NCBI GenBank assembly: GCA_037893245.1
Contig: JBAIAA010001143.1
Span: 241,001 to 305,000, forward strand
Direction of reading: 5' to 3'
Origin: Crossaster papposus
Taxonomy: Eukaryota; Echinodermata; Asteroidea; Velatida; Solasteridae
Length of the DNA: 64,000 nt
Part shown: piece after piece, positions 10,302 to 23,400 of the stretch
Position numbering within the stretch: position 1 is the stretch's first letter
How the letters are laid out: each line of letters opens with the position of its first letter
Translations under genes and position numbers: made by a program
The notes under the pieces: generated by a model
Told to the model about the DNA's origin: nothing
What the model saw: the letters and a program-made list of their open reading frames with translations, nothing else
The model's database searches: none

Positions 10302-10364
10302 GCTAGAATCACGAATGACTTGATTCCTCTGTCGCCCTCATCGTTTAGAGCGGTACAAATAGTG
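10302..10364 (-). repeat. Terminal direct repeat, 5' copy (A1) of the YR retroelement
   Basis: This is the partner of the repeat at 91-153, with the same 63 bp, orientation and sharp boundaries. It lies upstream of ORF1 in the element's reading direction and so should mark the 5' end, with transcription starting near or inside it. I see no target-site duplication, as expected for recombinase-mediated insertion. Confidence 0.72.
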
Positions 10365-11205
10365 TACAAATGCTACGATAACCTACTAACCACGAACATT
10401 TCGTAATTTGGTTTTATATTCCAATTGTCTTGCCATGATGAAGTCACGCTTTCCCATGAATGATTTCAATATTTTGAATAAAAAAGGAGATGTAATGCGA
10501 TTATGAACCTATGTTTGCCAAAAATCTAAATTTTACCATGGAATTGTTTGAATAATAACAAATTATGCTTTAATTATTTTAATTAACACCGTGAAAATGA
10601 CTTTCTATTGTTCAAAAAATTACTCCTAGTGAAATCTGCGATGGCCCTATAGCCAAATATCTTTCTAATTACATATACTCTGAATGTGAGTAACACTGTA
10701 TTGCTCTTATCATCAAGTGATTATTCTATCTGCCTGACCATGATGACTAACACCGGGCCGGATAAATGCAAAACCATTTGCCCGTATTGTTCGTTATAAT
10801 CACCGAGGTTCCCTGTATACTGTTTTTGTTTTCTAGGTACAAAGTTGTGACGGCCTGCTGGTCTAAGAACCCGGTGACTTGACCGACATTTGAAACGATC
10901 CGTGAGAAACTTGGAGAACTGTTGCATAAAAGCCGACGTGAGTAGACCTATCATACTCCAGTCCGATTCAGGTTCTGTTTTTCTTGACTTCGACTCAGAC
11001 TGGAGTCACAATGTTTCACGTTCCAATTGCGCACGCGTAGTACAGCGCGCCCTCTGTTGGTCGCATTAACTTCAGAAAGGCAAAGGGTACAGCTAGCTGC
11101 AGACAGACGGACTACAGTTAGTTGCGTGCGTGACTGGGATTACACATAAAAACACGCAAGCAACGAACTTCTTTGTTTTCTTTTTTCTCTAAGAGTTTGC
11201 ATATT
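10365..11205. other. Intergenic sequence
   Basis: AT-rich DNA with no gene I can support. A minus-strand frame of 77 codons (10721-10954) has a composition like the N terminus of LINE proteins, but no motif to prove it. Confidence 0.4.
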
Positions 11206-11356
11206 TGTGACCCAGCACGAGTAAATGAGACACTTTAAGGCAAAAATGAAAATTTTGATTTCATCATTTAAAGCTAAACAAGCTTTAAATAATGAAATCA
11301 AAATCTCAATTTTCATTTTTGCCTCAAAGTGTCTCATTTACTCGTGCTGGGTCACA
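11206..11356. mobile_element. Palindromic MITE / foldback element
   Basis: Two arms of about 70 bases are near-perfect inverted copies. The left reads tgtgacccagcacgagtaaa and the right ends ctcgtgctgggtcaca, separated by a short loop around aagctaaacaagcttt. The outer TGTGACCC resembles the end of the MITE at 44915. Confidence 0.75.
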
Positions 11357-11626
11357 TTTGTTTACAGCATACATCGTAATCGTGTTTTACCTAATCACTC
11401 CTAACATTAATAAACTCATCACAAAATTTTCGAGACACTTAAAAATGATCCAATAAATAACGGCCCAAAGGGTATGGATTAATCGAAGCAAACAACCCAG
11501 TGCATACTTTTGTTCTGCGTATTCTGACACCTCGATTGTTGAGATACGATGTTGCGGAGCGGAGTTATTGTCATTTAAATGGTCGTAGATCCAGTTTAAA
11601 AAGTGACAATAATCCCTATAGACGAT

Positions 11627-11850
11627 GTGCCCTCTGACGTCACGTGTTTACATTTGTATTCAAATGTGCCCGTCAATATGCGCACACATCGTGTTTTGCA
11701 TACAATTTGGTTGAGGAGTGACGCCACAGGTCAGACCACCTTTGAATTATGTGACCTCTGATGTCGCCTCTTAACCAAATTTATGTAAAACACAATGCGT
11801 GCGCATATTGACGGGCACATTTGAATATAGATGTAAACAGAGGGCACATG
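11627..11850. mobile_element. Palindromic MITE with roughly 100-bp arms
   Basis: The left arm (gatgtgccctctgacg, then caaatgtgcccgtcaatatg) reappears inverted on the right (catattgacgggcacatttg, then agagggcacatg). The arms carry scattered mismatches and surround a short centre near 11725. No coding capacity. Confidence 0.72.
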
Positions 11851-12308
11851 GTCCATAGAAGCATGTTGTATTGATCATGTTGATGCTAAATGATCTGCCA
11901 ATAAGATAATCGTTCTACATATGCCCGCCTTTTCTTTTGAACAACAAAGTAGGTTATTTCAAACAATGTATATGCTACTCCATTGATTTAGAATGGCTTA
12001 TTTCGGTGGATGTATGTGACCACGCAATGAATTGGATTAGTCTACACTGTCAACTAACATATATTAATCAAAATAACGTAAATTAGTCATATGAGGCATA
12101 ATTTTGACTAATTTTAGTCAAAATGATGCCTCATATGACTATTACTATGCCTATGACTAATATGACTATTACATGGTTATTTTATTGAATGCTATCTATA
12201 CCCCATACGCACTCCAAAAATATTGTTACCTACCACGTCCTTCTAGAAACTGTACATGTGTATTGAAATAATTCCTGAGGTTCCGGAACACTATGACTAA
12301 CACAAAAG

Positions 12309-12919
12309 CAGAGTTGTAACTAGTTAGTGATTTTTGGGACTCGAGTCGAGTCATTTTTCAGAAGTGACTCGAGTTGAGTCGAGTAATAAGGTCAAGATGG
12401 TCGAGTCAAGTCGAGTCGAGCCACGGTGTGTAGTCGAGTCGAGTCGAGTCGAGTCATCTATTTAGCTAGTGTCAATTTGAGTCACAAATACAATTTAATA
12501 ATGTAACAAACAAACACGTTGCAGAAACACAATAGGTGGTAGCCACGACACGTATGTTTGTTGTATGGAGGAAGGAAAACAGGCGACCACTATAATAATA
12601 TACCATGTGTTCTTATGTACATGTACACCATTATTCGCTAACATAAACGTGACATGAACATAAATAAACGTGACATGAACATAAACCTGACATGAGCATA
12701 AACCGACACTGGCATAAGTCATTGCAAATATTTTCCGCAAAGTTTTGAACTTATTTTGGGGACTCGAGTCTTATTAGCCTTCACTCGAGTCGAGTCAAGT
12801 CATTCTGATAAGGGACTCGAGTCGAGTCGAGTCATTTGCCTGCAGTGAGTCAAGTCGAGTCATTTACCTATTGGGACTCGAGCCGAGTCGAGTCATTGAC
12901 TCAAGTCGTTACAACTCTG
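12309..12919. mobile_element. Non-autonomous hAT-type element containing GAGTC minisatellite
   Basis: The termini are inverted copies: cagagttgtaac at 12309 and gttacaactctg ending at 12919. They are flanked by an exact 8-bp duplication, cacaaaag at 12301-12308 and 12920-12927. CAG-type ends with 8-bp target duplications are the hAT hallmark. Just inside each end lies an array of gactcgagtc-type repeats (about 12335-12460 and 12760-12905), inverted relative to each other. The middle has no transposase. Confidence 0.85.
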
Positions 12920-12927
12920 CACAAAAG

Positions 12928-14360
12928 AGGGGTTGGGGGTCCCTTTGCCTTATATCTTGCTTCATATAATATTTGGCTAGGACATTTTGTACATGTATAT
13001 AGAAAAGGGGAACACAATACGCATCTCTCCCGAAAACAGGACTTTCAACAATGTGTTAATATACTACATCATGCTTCGGGGAACATGGGATTGGGGAAAA
13101 TCAGGACTGATGCGTTCCCCGACCCCAAACCCTATAAGTCAAACCATTAATATTATTATTTATTTATTTATTTATGTTTTGTTTTGTTGTGTGTGTTTTT
13201 TTTTTTGTTTTTTTTTTTTGGGGGGGGGGGGGGGGGGGTGTCGAATTGTATATTCTTTTGAAATAATCATTGGGTTATTACGTACCATTATCACAAATTG
13301 TACATCTTGTTCCTCATCATTAAACAGACAATCCCGGGTCTCGTTTTCCTTCCTGAGTGCTGATGAACCGGATTCTAAACTTCCTTTTGGATTACGTTAC
13401 CTTGATAAGCATGCCGCCAGGATGTTGGTGATATAATGTATATTGTATTGCTTGGCAAGCCTCGTATATAGTACGCTAGATAGGTGATGGGAATGTGCTT
13501 CTAATGATACAAACATAAAATTTGGCACAAATAGAGTACGTCATGTGCAAAACAATTGGCATCAATTTAGGGCCATCGCAGATTAGCCCCTTGAAGAATA
13601 TAGGTATACAATAACAAGCAGTGGGAGCCATTTTGAAAACTGTGAATCCTGCCCCCAATTTACCAGTTAAACAAGTCACGGACTAATCATTTGCAGCGAA
13701 TACGCGCACGCATTTGCGCTGTTTGCGCAGGAAATAAATCAAACGCTTATTTCTTGCGTTTCGGATTTTGGGCGTATCGGCTTTGGTAACGCACTGTATA
13801 GAATACAAACGTACCATGTACCAAAGCCGTACACAATCTTAGGTTTGCATAGGTTTGTGCACAAACATGAATGCGCCCAGCAGGCATCACTTTGTACATC
13901 GAGCCTGCGCTCTATGGTAACCCTTTTTCAGACAGCAATAACTGCATTCTACCAACTGCGAGGTATAGACACAAACATATTATTTATAATACGTCATGAT
14001 TAGATTCGTATAAAAAGTCTCAAAACACCATAACCATCAGACTGAATTATTTTATAGTTCTTGATAATATTTTTTATGCGACTGTAGATTTCTATTCAAT
14101 GTAGGGCCTACATTTTCCAGTCATTTATATTGGGACCACACATTTTTTTTAACTTGACGTCAGTTCAGGTTTAAGTGTTTTCTTTAGTATGAGTTTTGTT
14201 TAATTGTTTTCTTCGGTGAAAGTATGGGTGCAAAATTATGTGTTCATTACTACGAGGGAAGCGAGAAACGGAAATCTACTAAAGTAGGGGTCACGTGCTT
14301 TATTGCTCGGGAATTTCCAGCTACGCGTAAGTATAAACTGTTGTCAGGTCCGGAAGAAAA
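12928..14360. other. Intergenic sequence upstream of the Ig gene
   Basis: This holds a T-rich then G-rich homopolymer tract (13195-13240), otherwise AT-rich single-copy-looking sequence. I support no gene here. The plus-strand frame 12987-13436 crosses the homopolymer and is spurious. Confidence 0.4.
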
Positions 14361-14364
14361 TATT

Positions 14365-14398
14365 GATATATAAAACATTGAGCACCACGAGAGGCAGT
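14365..14398 (+). promoter_or_regulatory. Candidate core promoter of the Ig gene
   Basis: A tatataaa box at about 14366-14373 lies about 25-30 bases before a gaggcagtct stretch and 57 bases before the presumed start codon. The spacing fits a TATA-driven start with a short 5' UTR. This is an inference from spacing only; an upstream non-coding exon cannot be excluded. Confidence 0.35.
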
Positions 14399-14429
14399 CT
14401 TTTTGCAGCCTGCTATTACAGACAACAGG

Positions 14430-14490
14430 ATGGGATCGCTCTGTCAGTTTTACTGCATAGTGACGACGTGCCTGCTATGTGCCATTGAAG
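14430..14490 (+). CDS. Ig gene exon 1: signal peptide
   Basis: The ATG has A at -3 and G at +4. Twenty codons follow (MGSLCQFYCIVTTCLLCAIE) with a hydrophobic core typical of a signal peptide, ending gaag before gtaaaag in phase 1. The next coding exon found, the CUB exon at 20023, accepts the same phase and begins with the Gly completing the split codon. Confidence 0.7.
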
Positions 14491-17400
14491 GTAAAAGTGC
14501 GATTTATTTTGTCGTTTTTAAAGTTCTAATAGGCAATAGGCACAAGGCAATGGTCGCAAGTCGAGCCTCTAGTTTTGAAAAGCTGTTTAAATTAATTGTG
14601 GTGTTATAGTTATTTTCATCCCATATGCACCCTCTTCCTATTTTGTGTTAGTCATTGTGTTCCGGAATATCAGGCATTCTTTTCAGATATCTAGGGGATG
14701 TGTTTGGTAACAATTAATCTGGAGCGTGTATAGGGTACAGGGAAAATAAGGGGTACCTTTGTGCCCAATATCGTTCAACCCCTGTACTTTTAAAAAGAAA
14801 AAACAGAAACATTTTCCTCAGTCGGCATTTCGAGCCTAAGTCGGCAACGTGACCACAAAAACTCATTAGATAAAAGGGGCCGCCAAATTAATAATTTCAG
14901 GTGTTTTATCAGAATCCATAGGTGTTAATCTTGGGGTGCCTCAAGGGTCATGTCTGCCCCCCGTGGGCCCTATGCTTTATACATCTTATGCTAGTTCACT
15001 TTTTAAGGTTATTAACAAATACTTTATCGGTTGTTATGGATACGCGGAGGATACTCAGTTGCTGAAGTTTTTCTCTCCTAAACTATGCGACATTTCGTGC
15101 TTAATGAGAAGCTCTATGAAATTGGCCCCTAGAGTTGCCCATGGAAACAAACTTGTTTGACTTTGTAACATGTAGTTCATTATTGGTACCAAATGTGAGA
15201 CGTGGACTTTATTTTAAGTTTCAATTCTTTAAAAACACTCATTATTATTGTTGTCAGTGCTACTTTAGTTTCAAATTTTCTTAGGCCCATGTTTTTTAAT
15301 TCCGCATGTTAATTATTCACTTAACACGAACTGTACGTTCTATTTACAACTCCCAGACCATGCAGGCTGCATGGCACGGCACTTTCACAGGTAAATCCAT
15401 CATAATTTTAACACGATTTCCATTGCTTTTATTTTACAAAATAATGCATTTTTCTGTTCACTGTAAACCCCCATATTTTATCAGCACATGATTATAGATT
15501 GGCATGGTAATAGTTTTAGAGAAGATTTTAAAGTCTAAATGGCAATTTTTAAGAGATAATTTAGGGAGCACTTTCACAAAATACACGAGGGTAGTCATAC
15601 TCATAGAGCAAGTTGTTTGTACCGATGACATGTATAGCATGACTATACGTGCGGTGCGCGTGTATGGATAGTACCGGTACTTCGAGTTTGAGAATGTTGG
15701 GAGGATAAGCTAATTACATGGATTCCTATAATATTTGGTCACTATTTTATTAGATTATAAGGTGTACGAGGCGGACTTGCGTGTAACAGTAGTTCTTATT
15801 TTTTAAATAATTTTTCATAGGTTTTGAGATTGTGTTTAGCATTTTATTTGTTAGAAATGTTTACTACAGGACCACTCCATTCTATGTCCTAGCATGTTGC
15901 CTAGGGTAAATAAAGCCGAGATTATAGTTAAGTGTTCCTCTTCACTTTTTCCCTAAATATAACCATAACCCATTTTACCTCTTTTTAAAAAGGGAGAAAC
16001 CTTGTGTGGACGTGAATAAGTTCACACAACTCAAGGTTTTCGGTTTGTGTACTGTGGACATCTTTTGTTTGCAAGTCCACACAGTGTTTGCAAGGTTGTT
16101 AAGTATTTACCCCCAATCGAATCAGGGCCCTAACCAGAAAACCCTTTGTCCTCTTTTGTTTGTACTTTTCGGAAGACCTCCTGCATGTATATGTTTTGTA
16201 CACGAACGGCAATTGGGGACGTTTGGCAATAGAACACCATGATATTGTCCTATTGTTCAACGTCCCCTATTTAATTTTTTTTGTTACCAATCAAAAAAAT
16301 GAATACCAAAAAAAAAAAGAGAGAAAAAATAAAGCCAATGTGGACATGAGTTTACATTGACTATACATAGGTCATTTCCTGGTCATTTTAACATTTATGT
16401 CACACAATTTCCCTAAAACGAGACTTTAATTTAATTAGGTTCTAAATTTAAATTTCAAAAGGTCAGCAATAGATTTCATTTAAGGTGCAGTATTTTTTTA
16501 ATTTGTAGCATTCCGATTCTTGCTAATTTTGTCTCATCGGACGATCGGCGTAGAATCGAAAAAGCAAATTCGTTTTGTTTTAACACTTCTGTTATTTAAA
16601 TTTGTTTCAGAGTAAACGGAACGAAATTGAACGACCATTATAGAACCGAGCCCAATCTAATGCATTTTCTGGAACCTCAGTTTCTGAGGTTCGACCCGGG
16701 GAGGGGTCCACTTAAACTCCAATGCATTAGGTAACTGTAGCTTCTCAGGACACAATGCTTTCTTGGCATAACAATAAATGTAGTGAAGTGACTGCAATTG
16801 GGTTAAGCCCATTAGTGTAAATTGATACCTGGGGTTAAACAAACACAGGTGCTAATAACCCCCAAAATGCATTACTGAGATTGGGCTCAGTTTTGTAATG
16901 AACAGCGTCCAATTGAATGATCAATTCATCGCCTATTGCTACACAAAACGAATTTCACAAATTTAGGTCCAATCGGTATGATAACAATTTATTAAACTAG
17001 AACTACGTCTGTTCAAAGAACAGAACATAGGGCTTTTTCGCATTCTCCGTTTTTTAGATGTCAGTTTTCAAACATTTAACTACCTATACCATCAAAACGA
17101 TTCAAAACCAGTGAAAACGAATTTAAGTTAATTTAAACGGATTAAAATTTATTTAAACTTATTAAAATGATGACATCACACATTTGTAAACTTTTTTGTG
17201 CAACTATCTATAACCTAGCTAACCAACCTGATACAAAACGATTTTTGATGTTGGCATGTTTCGTTGCTGAGATATGGCTTTACCCAGTTTGCACTCAGCC
17301 CCGCAACATCTGACTTATAAGTCCCTTAAAAGATCCTGGGGTCCAAATATTCCCCCAAAATATAGCCCTATTTCTAAGCTTTCCAATGATACATTATTAT

Positions 17401-20400
17401 AATGGGATTTGTACACTGTAAATGATATTTGTATATACAAACTAGCAACACGTACAAAAACTTCGAAAACAGGCCTGAGTTTAAAGGGTTAAAGGTCCCA
17501 AAAAGTAATAATTCACATATAATCGTAAGATTTATAACACATCCCCCATATCTATATACCAAGTTTTAGCCCAATCAACCGGATTTGTAGTTGTCTAGAT
17601 AAAGGACCTTGAAATATGTACTTTTAAGAGGACATCACGTGACTCATGATGACGTCATCATGGCGTCTGTCTGCGAGACACATGTTACCTATTATGTTCT
17701 TTACCTCATCAATCTCCCCCCCCCTCATTTTGTTCTTAGCAGGAAGCTAGTTACATACATCAATTACAAGGTAATTTCAGCAAACATCGCCACGCGAATC
17801 AACTGATTATTCATTTTAAACATTTGTCAACATGTCGCTAGAGGGTGCTATAACATTATATGAAGTGACCGTTAACTTTTTTGTTAATTACAACCTAGCC
17901 AGAACCTAACATCGTTGAAAGTAGGTTCACATCGTTTTCTCCTTTTAAATTACAAGGCACTTCCGGTTTGGACCGGAAGGAAGGGTCACGTCATTTTTGC
18001 ATGCGAAAGTAGGTTCACATCGTTTTCTCCTTTTAAATTACAAGGCACTTCCGGTTTGGACCGCTAGAGGGCGCTATAACATGTTATGACGTCGCCGGTA
18101 ATTTTTTTGAAAAGTTTATTCTAGCCAGACACTAACATCATTAAAAGTAAGTTCATATCATTTTTAACTTTTAAATTATAAGGCACTTCCGGTTTGGACC
18201 GGAAGGAAGGGTCATGTGATTTCACGAACGCGAGATAAAATGAAGATCGTCAATTTTTCTATCAATTGCCACAAACATCAAGTTCCGGTCTTTTGCGGTT
18301 GATTTGTTATTGATTAAATCGATTACACATTAAAGATGACGTCACGTGACCCCTGATGACGTCATCATGACGTCATAATGACGTCTGTCTGTTAGGCACG
18401 AGTTCACTATAGGGCCTTCACCTGGGTTAAGTTTTATGGAAATACGACTTTGTTTTCTATTAAAAGTACTTGTGCAAAAAAACAAAGCATTTTGGTCCCA
18501 AAAAGAAGAAAAAAGAAGTAGTAAAAGAAAAGAAAAAATCAGAACAAAAACAAAGGCTTTTTCACAAAATTGCGAAAAAGCCAATTATACTAAACTTTAA
18601 ATAAAACCTAGTGGTGGCTTTTTGAAATTCAAATCGAGAATTGAGCTTGGTTAAAGGAAAATTATAAACCATAGTTTATAATTGCATAATGTTAAAGAGT
18701 GTGTCAATTGCCATTGTGACTTGATTTTTATTTCATTTTTATCGGTTTCGGTAATCATATAAAACAGAGATTTTCTCGCACTCCGCTCTTATTGTCATGC
18801 GAGCCGTCATTTTGTTCTGGTTTATCGGTACATCCGAGATATTGTGACGTAGTGTCTGCACCATCAGTACGCGAAGCCCGATCGATAGCGGCCCTGCACA
18901 CGCAATGAATGCAAGTGAACCCTTTTGTGTACGGCATATATGCATATAGTGTATACATAATTTCTACTGTACATGAATTGGGCTCAAAATCATACGGGGA
19001 TGGACCTGATGCCATAATTACTAGCTCACAGATTTTCTATTCTTCTCAGAAAATACAAAATAAATGATAGTTTGTGGCGCGTCAAGTCAATATTCTGCAC
19101 AGAAATGCAATACATGTACTCTCAATAGTCGGCGCCGTACAACATACGTCTGCATAATGTAGTTGGCAGCGTCAAAGTGGGATACCAGTGCGAACAACAG
19201 GCAATAAAGCGATGTGCATTGAGGTGCAGACACTACGTCATAATTTCCCGGGCGAGGCGGGAAATTTGAAGAATATGGCCACGCCCTTGTACTCCTGAAT
19301 GGCAAGAAATCGTGAATATAATAAGCGCGTGTGTCGTTCTCGATAACAATTAAATCAAAACAAATTCTCTGCGGAGTCAGTATGTTACCATATATTCTTT
19401 TAGACTAGGTAAAATATTATTGAGCCTGGAATTTCCCTTTAAGTTTGGTGACGAAATTAAAGTATTGGTAATTTGTGTGATATAAGTATTAAAATGAGCG
19501 GGAAAACCTATATTATAACTCGTACCAAAAAAACCGACCATGGTCAACCAGACAGGAATATTAACGCAACGGACAGGGAATATTGCAAATTGGGTTTTAG
19601 GGTTGCGTAATTCATATCAATGATTGTGTAGCCAATCTCTTGTTTAGTTGTTGATTTAGCTTAACTTTGAACACGAGATAAGCCAGCTGGACATATTTAT
19701 GACATAAGACCAAAAGTTATGGCAATATATAGACACATTCTTTTAAGGGAATAGGCCTATAATCTTTGACGAAAATTGTTGCGTTTTTATGGGGGACACC
19801 GTGTATTGAGTCAGAAATGAATGCACGTGATTTTATAAAATGCTACCCTGTGAAGACTAAACACAATGAGGACAATTGGAGTGAAACGGTCTCCACAACA
19901 CAGGGCAAAAATAGCCCTCGGACAATTTTGTATTCGTGATCGTGAACAAAGCGATGTCAAAAAAGGATACAATTTGAGAATGATTGACGCTGTTTTGTGC
20001 CACGGTTCCAATGTCCACGCAGGTTCTACCGGTATCAGTGAATATATTGGCGCTGGCGAGAGAACACAGATCGTTTATGCAGGAGGCTACTACACCCGGG
20101 AAACCAGCACCTGGAGCGTTTCAACCACCAGCAACTGGAGGATTCGCCTCAGGTTTTCCAGCTTTAACACCCAGACGTATGATAGTCTGCAGATAGTGGA
20201 CACATCCACCAGTCGGGAGTGGAGGTTTAGCGGTACGTCCTCCACTCCAGATGATGTGGTGTCGGAAGGAAGCCAACTTGAACTATCTTTCAGCAAGACT
20301 TCCCACCGCGGGTACGCGGGGTTCAATCTCCGGGCTAGCAGCATCCCCAGACCAAGTATGTCAATGGGCCGAATACATGCGCAAGTAGAACCTCCATGAT

Positions 20401-23400
20401 CTAAAACACTAGCAATTATTTTTGCTTAAATTTTCAATTACATACAAAAAGAAGAAATTGTTAGCAAGAATTTGTTTTTAATTTTAAGCAAAAACTAAAT
20501 GCTTTAAAGGCATCCATCTACATAGCCAAACAAAATCATCAATACCCATCACTCAGTAAACAAAGGCCGATCTTTCAGGGTGGAGCTTCTTTCTCATAGG
20601 CTGTGAAAGTATTAAATGTACGCATGCATAATAAATATGTTCCAGGCGGAAATATATTTTGTTTAAATCTAGGTGAGAAAAAGAACTTGAACATCATCAC
20701 GCTGTTAATTTATAACATATTAATTACTATAATGATGTGTTACAGTTTCAATACATTCCAGGTGTGAAATAGCAATTTCAATATCACAACAATGTCTTGA
20801 AAACACTGTCCCATATTACGTGCACATGCAGCTAATATGGTAAACAGGGTGATGACGTCATGCTTGGCATGTAATATCACATGGTTGTAATTCAGAAAGG
20901 GTGGTTGTTACTGATTCCAATAATTAATGTTTGTTTTGTGTGACTTCTATCCATCGTTGTGCACATTATGCACATTATGCACCTATACCCTATTGATAGT
21001 AGACAAAACAATGACTGGTAATTTTTACATATTCCTAAAAAAGAATTATGAATACATTTACTTTACTGTCTAGCACCCCCAACATCAACGTCTCTTTCCC
21101 TGCGAGATTCCAGTGGAACCAGACTAGTGAGTGCTGTTTCAGTGGTCCAAGGCACGCCCTATACAATAACGTGTGACGTGCAGGACACCAGCCCCGCTGC
21201 AACCATTCGCTGGTACCTTGACGGCACCTTGAGGGAAACTGCTGGTGCGCCCAGCCTAGGGGAAGACAGCTTGGTGAACACCAGTGACGCATGGACGTTC
21301 ACGCCCAGCCGAGCCAATCACGGCCAAGAGGTGAAGTGCGTGGCCAGCAACACGGCGTCACTGGAACCGTTCCCGTACGTCAACGTCACACTTGACGTCT
21401 TTGGTATGTTACTTTACGTAGTAGTCGACTGTGTGCGCAAAAATCAATCGGGGTAAAATACCCCCTAAAATAATGAATGTTTCATTCGTGCGATGGAAAG
21501 AATAATTCATTCAGTGACAGATATGGTATGTTCTATTCCACTCAGCTTCGCCTCGTCGAATCAATTACTAAAATAAATTAAATATGCACGTTTTCACCAT
21601 TGACATCAGCACGGCCGTACCGTATAAAGTTCTATTCAATGGCTCTATTCAACGATGAATAGAACTTCCATTGCACGGTCGCACCCTGACCAATCAGATG
21701 GTGATGATTTATTCAAGCATTGTATTTAAACAAATAATGAATGTCTCACGTTCGTGTGACTGAAAGAATAATTACATTCGGTGACAGATGGAATGTACCA
21801 TTCCACTTAACTTCACCTCGTGGAATAGAGCATTCCATCTATCACCTCATAAAATTATTCTTACCATCGCACTCACAAACATTCATTATTTGTATACTAT
21901 TGCGTATCAGTTCTGTCCTAAATCCAGCCCTCCAGTGAAATTACCCGAGGACATAGTCTTTGCTAAAGATGACAGTAATTGATATCTGTACTATTTGTGT
22001 ACTTTGTGTGATCATGGTGTGACTAACAAAAAGCCAGCATTGTTTACAGAGGGCTGGAGATGGTGCTGGGATCGAATTAATTGGAACAAACTATATACCC
22101 AGTTTTGAGTCAAAACTATTTGTTTTAAAATTGGGCGCTTTGTGGGTGCATTTTTCCTTCTCATTTACATCAGTACTCCCGATTTTAATAAAGGGAAACT
22201 CGACTGCCAGTAACGATACATAGCTGGTGGCAGGAGTGGAGCACCAATTCGCTTGCGTGGTTCCTGGCATTAACCTAGGCGCAGACTTCAACTGGACCCT
22301 TGGCGGCATGGTGATCGCCGCTGACAACATTAACGATGTTTTGAATGGCTTTTAGTTTGACGTTTGGTTGCTGACTTGCGTTCGTCTTGTGGTTTGCTTG
22401 TTATTGACTTGTTATTGATTAAGACTCGCCTCTGAAAACTCTTGGGCTCTGGATGTTCTTTAGAAAAATCGGCCTTGTGCCAAGAGTGCAATGCTAATCG
22501 TTGAATTTTTTTTAGTTTTTTGTGTACTTCAGTTTTTAACAAGCTGGGGTTTGGTGGGCTGTTGAGAATAAAATTGCTAATTTAAATATATACATTTTTC
22601 CTTCTTTTTCAAGTCCCGCCCACGCAATCGTCCCTGACACTCTATGATGCTGAGGGAACCAGACTCGGCCCGACCGTAGATGTTGACCACGGCACATCAT
22701 GTAACTTCACCTGCGTAGTACAGGAAACCAGACCGGCCGCCGCCATTCGATGGTTTCTCGGTGGTGCTTTGCAGAGGACGGTCAACCCTCCCTCTGACGT
22801 AGTAGGTGATGAATTGGTGAATACCTCCGACAGTTGGGCTTTTGTTCCCAACAGAATAGTAAACGGTCAGCAGTTGAGGTGCGAGGCAGAGACGCCCGAA
22901 TCTCGAGAGCCACTGCCATCTGTGGCCACTATACTGACTGTTTACGGTATGTAATTTAACCAGTAATTTGCGCCAGTATTAATTGAAAATTGACCGGGCC
23001 CGAACATTTCACGAACCTTGATTCGAGGCGGGTTCAGGCTGACATCTTTGGACCTTTGGGATATTTCAGGCTTCGCCAGCTAGTCGGGAGGTTGCTGACA
23101 AATATTTTCAGCCTTGCTTGTGACGTGTTCATCCGTCATCCGTTTTGAATCCCAGAAACAAAGTGTTGCGTGTAAACACGCCACCGACGAGAACTGCATG
23201 GTTACAGAAGAGAAAGCAAACACGCCAGTCTGGCTTTATTAATTTTTTCTGGTAATAAAACAAAGGGATCGAGCCCTTAAAAGCGCCCAAGGCACCAGCT
23301 CGAAAGCCTGAAGAAACCTGCAGAGAGAAGACAATGAGAAGAAGCTACAGTTTTAGAGGTGGGAGGAAAACCCCAGAAGAATATTCTGGAGGAAACCCAC

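Larger units (their letters stand above)
91..10364 (-). mobile_element. Ngaro/DIRS-like tyrosine-recombinase retrotransposon
   Basis: The element is read on the minus strand. From its 5' to 3' end it has a gag-like ORF1 with a CCHC zinc knuckle, reverse transcriptase, RNase H, an SGNH-hydrolase-like domain and a tyrosine recombinase. That order, with a recombinase instead of an integrase and no long LTRs, is the DIRS order of elements. The lack of a visible methyltransferase domain and the presence of an SGNH domain point to the Ngaro branch, from general knowledge of the family. A 63-bp direct repeat (10302-10364 and 91-153) fits the A1/A2 parts of split direct repeats. The expected B1/B2 pair was not found and the true 3' end may lie before base 1. 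The RT has frameshifts, so this copy is probably dead even though the recombinase reads intact. Confidence 0.85.
14491..20022 (+). other. Intron 1 of the Ig gene (5.5 kb)
   Basis: This large intron contains an RT fossil (14899-15150), a MITE (16648-16888) and a repeated TTCCGG/GACGTC-rich region (17600-18420). An inverted pair around gacgtagtgtctgcacc (18850 and 19230) may mark another decayed TIR element. I see no coding exon in it. Confidence 0.5.

Noticed and set aside
12987..13436. 149-codon plus-strand frame
   Set aside because: It crosses long T and G homopolymers and has no domain; it was rejected as a gene.
22330..22542. 70-codon Lys-rich minus-strand frame
   Set aside because: No homology is recognisable, and it lies in an intron just after the broken B exon; the composition alone does not support a gene.
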